From positions 240,061-304,060 of the forward strand of contig NZ_QOHH01000004.1 in NCBI RefSeq assembly GCF_003319105.1: 64,000 nt of DNA, read 5' to 3'. The first letter of the stretch is position 1, and each line of letters begins with the position of its first letter. Below the pieces are notes generated by a model. The model was not told the DNA's origin. It worked only from the letters and a program-made list of their open reading frames with translations, and did no database searches. This document shows, piece after piece, positions 60,591 to 64,000 of the stretch. Source of the DNA: Blastococcus sp. TF02-09 (GTDB lineage: Bacteria > Actinomycetota > Actinomycetes > Mycobacteriales > Geodermatophilaceae). The position numbers were made by a program, and so were the translations under genes.

Positions 60591-62336
60591 TCACAGGGGC
60601 TCTGCCTCCCCAATACCGAGTTCGGTCCCGCATGAGCGGTCCTCTGCGATTTCCTGTGGTCTGAGGTAGATCGTGGAGGCGGTGACGTCGCTGCCGAAGG
60701 CCTGCGGGTCTGCCGCTTCCGCGGGCGAGGTCTCCTCGGGGCGGATGGAACGGATCTGGAAGCGGATCACCCGGGTGAACTGACAGTCATCGGCAACCGA
60801 TTCGATGCTGAAAGCCACCGGTGGCCGTGCGCTACCCCGCGCGATGTTGTCCAGCCCCCCGGCACCGGTCGAGCCTTCGACGAGGTCGATGCCGGCGTCA
60901 CCTTGGACGTCGGCGGGATCGTTCTGCCGGTGCACATGGCCGGCGTTGGTCTGCCGGATCCGGTCTCCGAGCAGCTCGCGTGCTTCGCCGGCCATCACTG
61001 ACCCGTGGGCGGCGAAGATGTCGAGGAACGGGCGGTCCTCCTCATCCTCGTCGGTCACATCGGCGAGGGCGTCGTCAGTAGCCGAGCGCTGGAGGGGACC
61101 GGTGACCGAGCCGTCGTCCGAGCCGTAAGCCCCCGGGCCGCCGTAGGTTCGGGGATCGGACACCCCGGCGATGGTCAGGCCGTAGGCCTGCACCACCCCG
61201 GCGGTCACCTCGAAGCCGTCGCCGGTGGACCGCTTGTCGCCGAGCACCGTGACACCGGGAATCGAGCGCATCACGTCCACGGTGTCGGGCGAATCGTGGT
61301 TGCCGGCGATCCAGAGCATCGGGGTGTCCGCGGTGACCGCCCTCAGGGCGTCCAGGTAGGTCGAGGTCAGCTCGATCGAGGTGCCGAACTCGCTCTCGTC
61401 ACCGGTGTTCACGATCAAGTCGACGTCGTAGCTGTCCGCATAGGCCTGCACCAGCGGATAGTTCGCGGCCAGGTGCATGTCCGAGATGAACATGATTTGC
61501 AGCGCCGTCCCGGCCGCCCGGTCATCGTCGATCTGCTGCTGCAGGGACGCCTGAAGGCCCACGATCGAACCGAGGACGTCGAACACCTTCGACTGCTGGG
61601 TGTAGTAGTCCGCGAGCTGCCCAGGGAACAACTGGGCTGCGGCCAGGGTCCCGGTCAACCGTGACTGGCGTGCCCAGTCGGGGTTGTAGGTCACCCAGCC
61701 GTACACCGCGACGACCACGACGACGGCACCGGCCGCGCCGAGCTGGCGCACCCGGTGCCGTAGCTCGTCCGGCCGGCGCGGTCGTCTCCGCAGATAGCGC
61801 ATGGACATGTTGATCGCAGCGGCGGCGAGCAGGCCGAGCGCGAGGCCGAGGACCACTTCGGCGACCAGCCAGGCGGCGATCCGCGGCAACTGCTCGGCAG
61901 CGTCGGCCTGCAGCCGCTGCGCGAACCCCGCCCGGTCTTCGCCGGCCGCCCGTGCGAGCTCGAGAACGTCGATGTCCTCCGGCGTGATGTGCACACCGAA
62001 CGGCAGCCCGCTCAGGTCCGGGAAGACCCAGCTGCCCAGCGTCGTCTCGGCCGAAAGGCCAGGCCGGGTGAGGAGCGAGCCCTCCACCCGAAAGGGCACG
62101 CCCTGCACAGTGGCGTGATACGGAAAGGAGTGCAGAAGGGCAGCCGCGCCGGCGAAGGGAAGGACCAGGCGCAGCGTCCAACGGACCAGGCCGGCGAACA
62201 GGGCGGCCAGCACTGCGGGCGCCCGTCGGGCCAGGCGCGCGGCGCGGCTGTCGCCACGAACCAGCGTGTCCGGACGCGCCGCTTCCGGGTCCGCGTCTGG
62301 CCGCTCGTCGTCGTTCCGGTGTTCGCTGGGCTGCAC
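60591..62336 (-). CDS. Membrane-anchored metallophosphoesterase
   Basis: The 581-residue product has a membrane segment near 45-65 and two more near 155-215. A metallophosphoesterase domain starts at about 285: FISDMHLAAN (DxH), VNTGDESEFG (GDxxE), WIAGNHDSPD (GNHD), FAAHGSVM and NAGHVHRQND (GHxH). All metal ligands are present, so the enzyme is likely active on the outer face of the membrane against unknown phosphoesters. Convergent with the AI-2E gene (13-bp gap). Confidence 0.85.
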   Translation of the reverse strand: MQPSEHRNDDERPDADPEAARPDTLVRGDSRAARLARRAPAVLAALFAGLVRWTLRLVLPFAGAAALLHSFPYHATVQGVPFRVEGSLLTRPGLSAETTLGSWVFPDLSGLPFGVHITPEDIDVLELARAAGEDRAGFAQRLQADAAEQLPRIAAWLVAEVVLGLALGLLAAAAINMSMRYLRRRPRRPDELRHRVRQLGAAGAVVVVVAVYGWVTYNPDWARQSRLTGTLAAAQLFPGQLADYYTQQSKVFDVLGSIVGLQASLQQQIDDDRAAGTALQIMFISDMHLAANYPLVQAYADSYDVDLIVNTGDESEFGTSIELTSTYLDALRAVTADTPMLWIAGNHDSPDTVDVMRSIPGVTVLGDKRSTGDGFEVTAGVVQAYGLTIAGVSDPRTYGGPGAYGSDDGSVTGPLQRSATDDALADVTDEDEEDRPFLDIFAAHGSVMAGEARELLGDRIRQTNAGHVHRQNDPADVQGDAGIDLVEGSTGAGGLDNIARGSARPPVAFSIESVADDCQFTRVIRFQIRSIRPEETSPAEAADPQAFGSDVTASTIYLRPQEIAEDRSCGTELGIGEAEPL

Positions 62337-62762
62337 GCAAGCATCATCTCCGGCTGGCCCCCACCCGGCTCATCCACAGCGAAGTATGTGCTCGGGTGCC
62401 AACTCAGAACCGCCATCAGACGTCATCGCGGCACGCATACCCACGGTGCGTTGGGACGGCGGAGATGTGGCCCCACAGCGTCTCGACGGCGGCGCGCGGC
62501 GCCCTGCCAATGAGGTGGTCGGAGCTTTCCCTTTCGGGGCGTCACGTCCTTACCGGCGAGGGTTCGCTGTCCCGGCCAGGCCATCAGGACGGCGAGATGC
62601 TCAGGCGAACGGGGGCCCCAGGTTGCGGCACGACACGTAGACCGCCGCTGCACCGGCCAGCCCTCGACGGCGTCAACCCAGCCCACCTTGCCGAAAAGCT
62701 GCGCCACGTGTGTACGACCTACGACTTCTCGAGCAGGGGGGACCTCGGCCGTCGTGGGGTAG
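62337..62762 (-). other. Intergenic region
   Basis: This 426-bp interval lies between the metallophosphoesterase start and the aconitase end. Open frames on both strands look like chance. The promoter of the phosphoesterase gene and the terminator of aconitase should be here, but I see no convincing signal. Confidence 0.45.

Positions 62763-64000
<1,238 letters not shown>

Overview
The window is high-GC DNA with actinobacterial start and operon habits: many GTG starts, ATGA/GTGA stop-start overlaps and leaderless-looking genes. Gene content (SCO6880-type conjugation proteins, Tad pilus genes, DUF5996, DUF981, formamidase) fits an Actinomycetota chromosome carrying a large integrative conjugative element. 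A Geodermatophilales-like host is possible but unproven.

Layout. (1) 0-10.7 kb: one plus-strand operon for a Tad/Flp-type pilus: a secreted protein, CpaB/SAF, CpaE-like, CpaF ATPase, TadB, TadC, a pilin, three TadE-like pseudopilins, and a LysM membrane protein ending in a BTAD-type regulator domain. (2) 11.1-12.2 kb: two minus-strand genes, one a secreted FlhE-family protein with no flagellar genes nearby. (3) 13.2-26.1 kb: a conjugative type IV secretion operon: sigma-like HTH protein, P-loop protein, VirB2-, VirB8-position and VirB6-like proteins, SCO6880-family protein, VirB4 ATPase, M23 peptidase and coupling protein. It ends in a hairpin. (4) 26.4-33.1 kb: a cargo cassette of eight genes, the main candidate for an undescribed system. 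(5) 33.4-39.0 kb: a MobF relaxase/helicase with a C-terminal Toprim/primase region, preceded by a perfect 14-bp inverted repeat that could be oriT. (6) 39.1-42.2 kb: a small EACC1-like protein, then an ATPase plus HNH nuclease pair resembling Septu. (7) 42.3-64 kb: ordinary chromosomal genes (pirins, PoxB, formamidase, PepSY lipoprotein, hemerythrin, AI-2E-family permease, metallophosphoesterase, aconitase) mixed with at least five decayed genes and a scar built from pieces of the cargo genes.

The cargo cassette holds, in tight order, a carrier-protein-like small protein, a thymidylate-synthase-like protein, a dedicated AcpS-type phosphopantetheinyl transferase, an XRE regulator, an ImmA/IrrE metallopeptidase fused to a chagasin-like (I42) cysteine-protease-inhibitor domain, a papain-like (C1) peptidase, and a MazG-helical-thymidylate-kinase fusion. 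Convergent to it is a protein of the 5-hmdU DNA kinase helical / thymine pyrophosphorylase-type family. Read together, this suggests pyrimidine nucleotide or DNA-base hypermodification (or nucleotide-based defence), with protease and protease-inhibitor control. That functional reading is inference; the domain calls rest on visible motifs.

No integrase, excisionase, attachment site, prepilin peptidase, tRNA, rRNA or CRISPR array was found, so the limits of the mobile element are not defined here.
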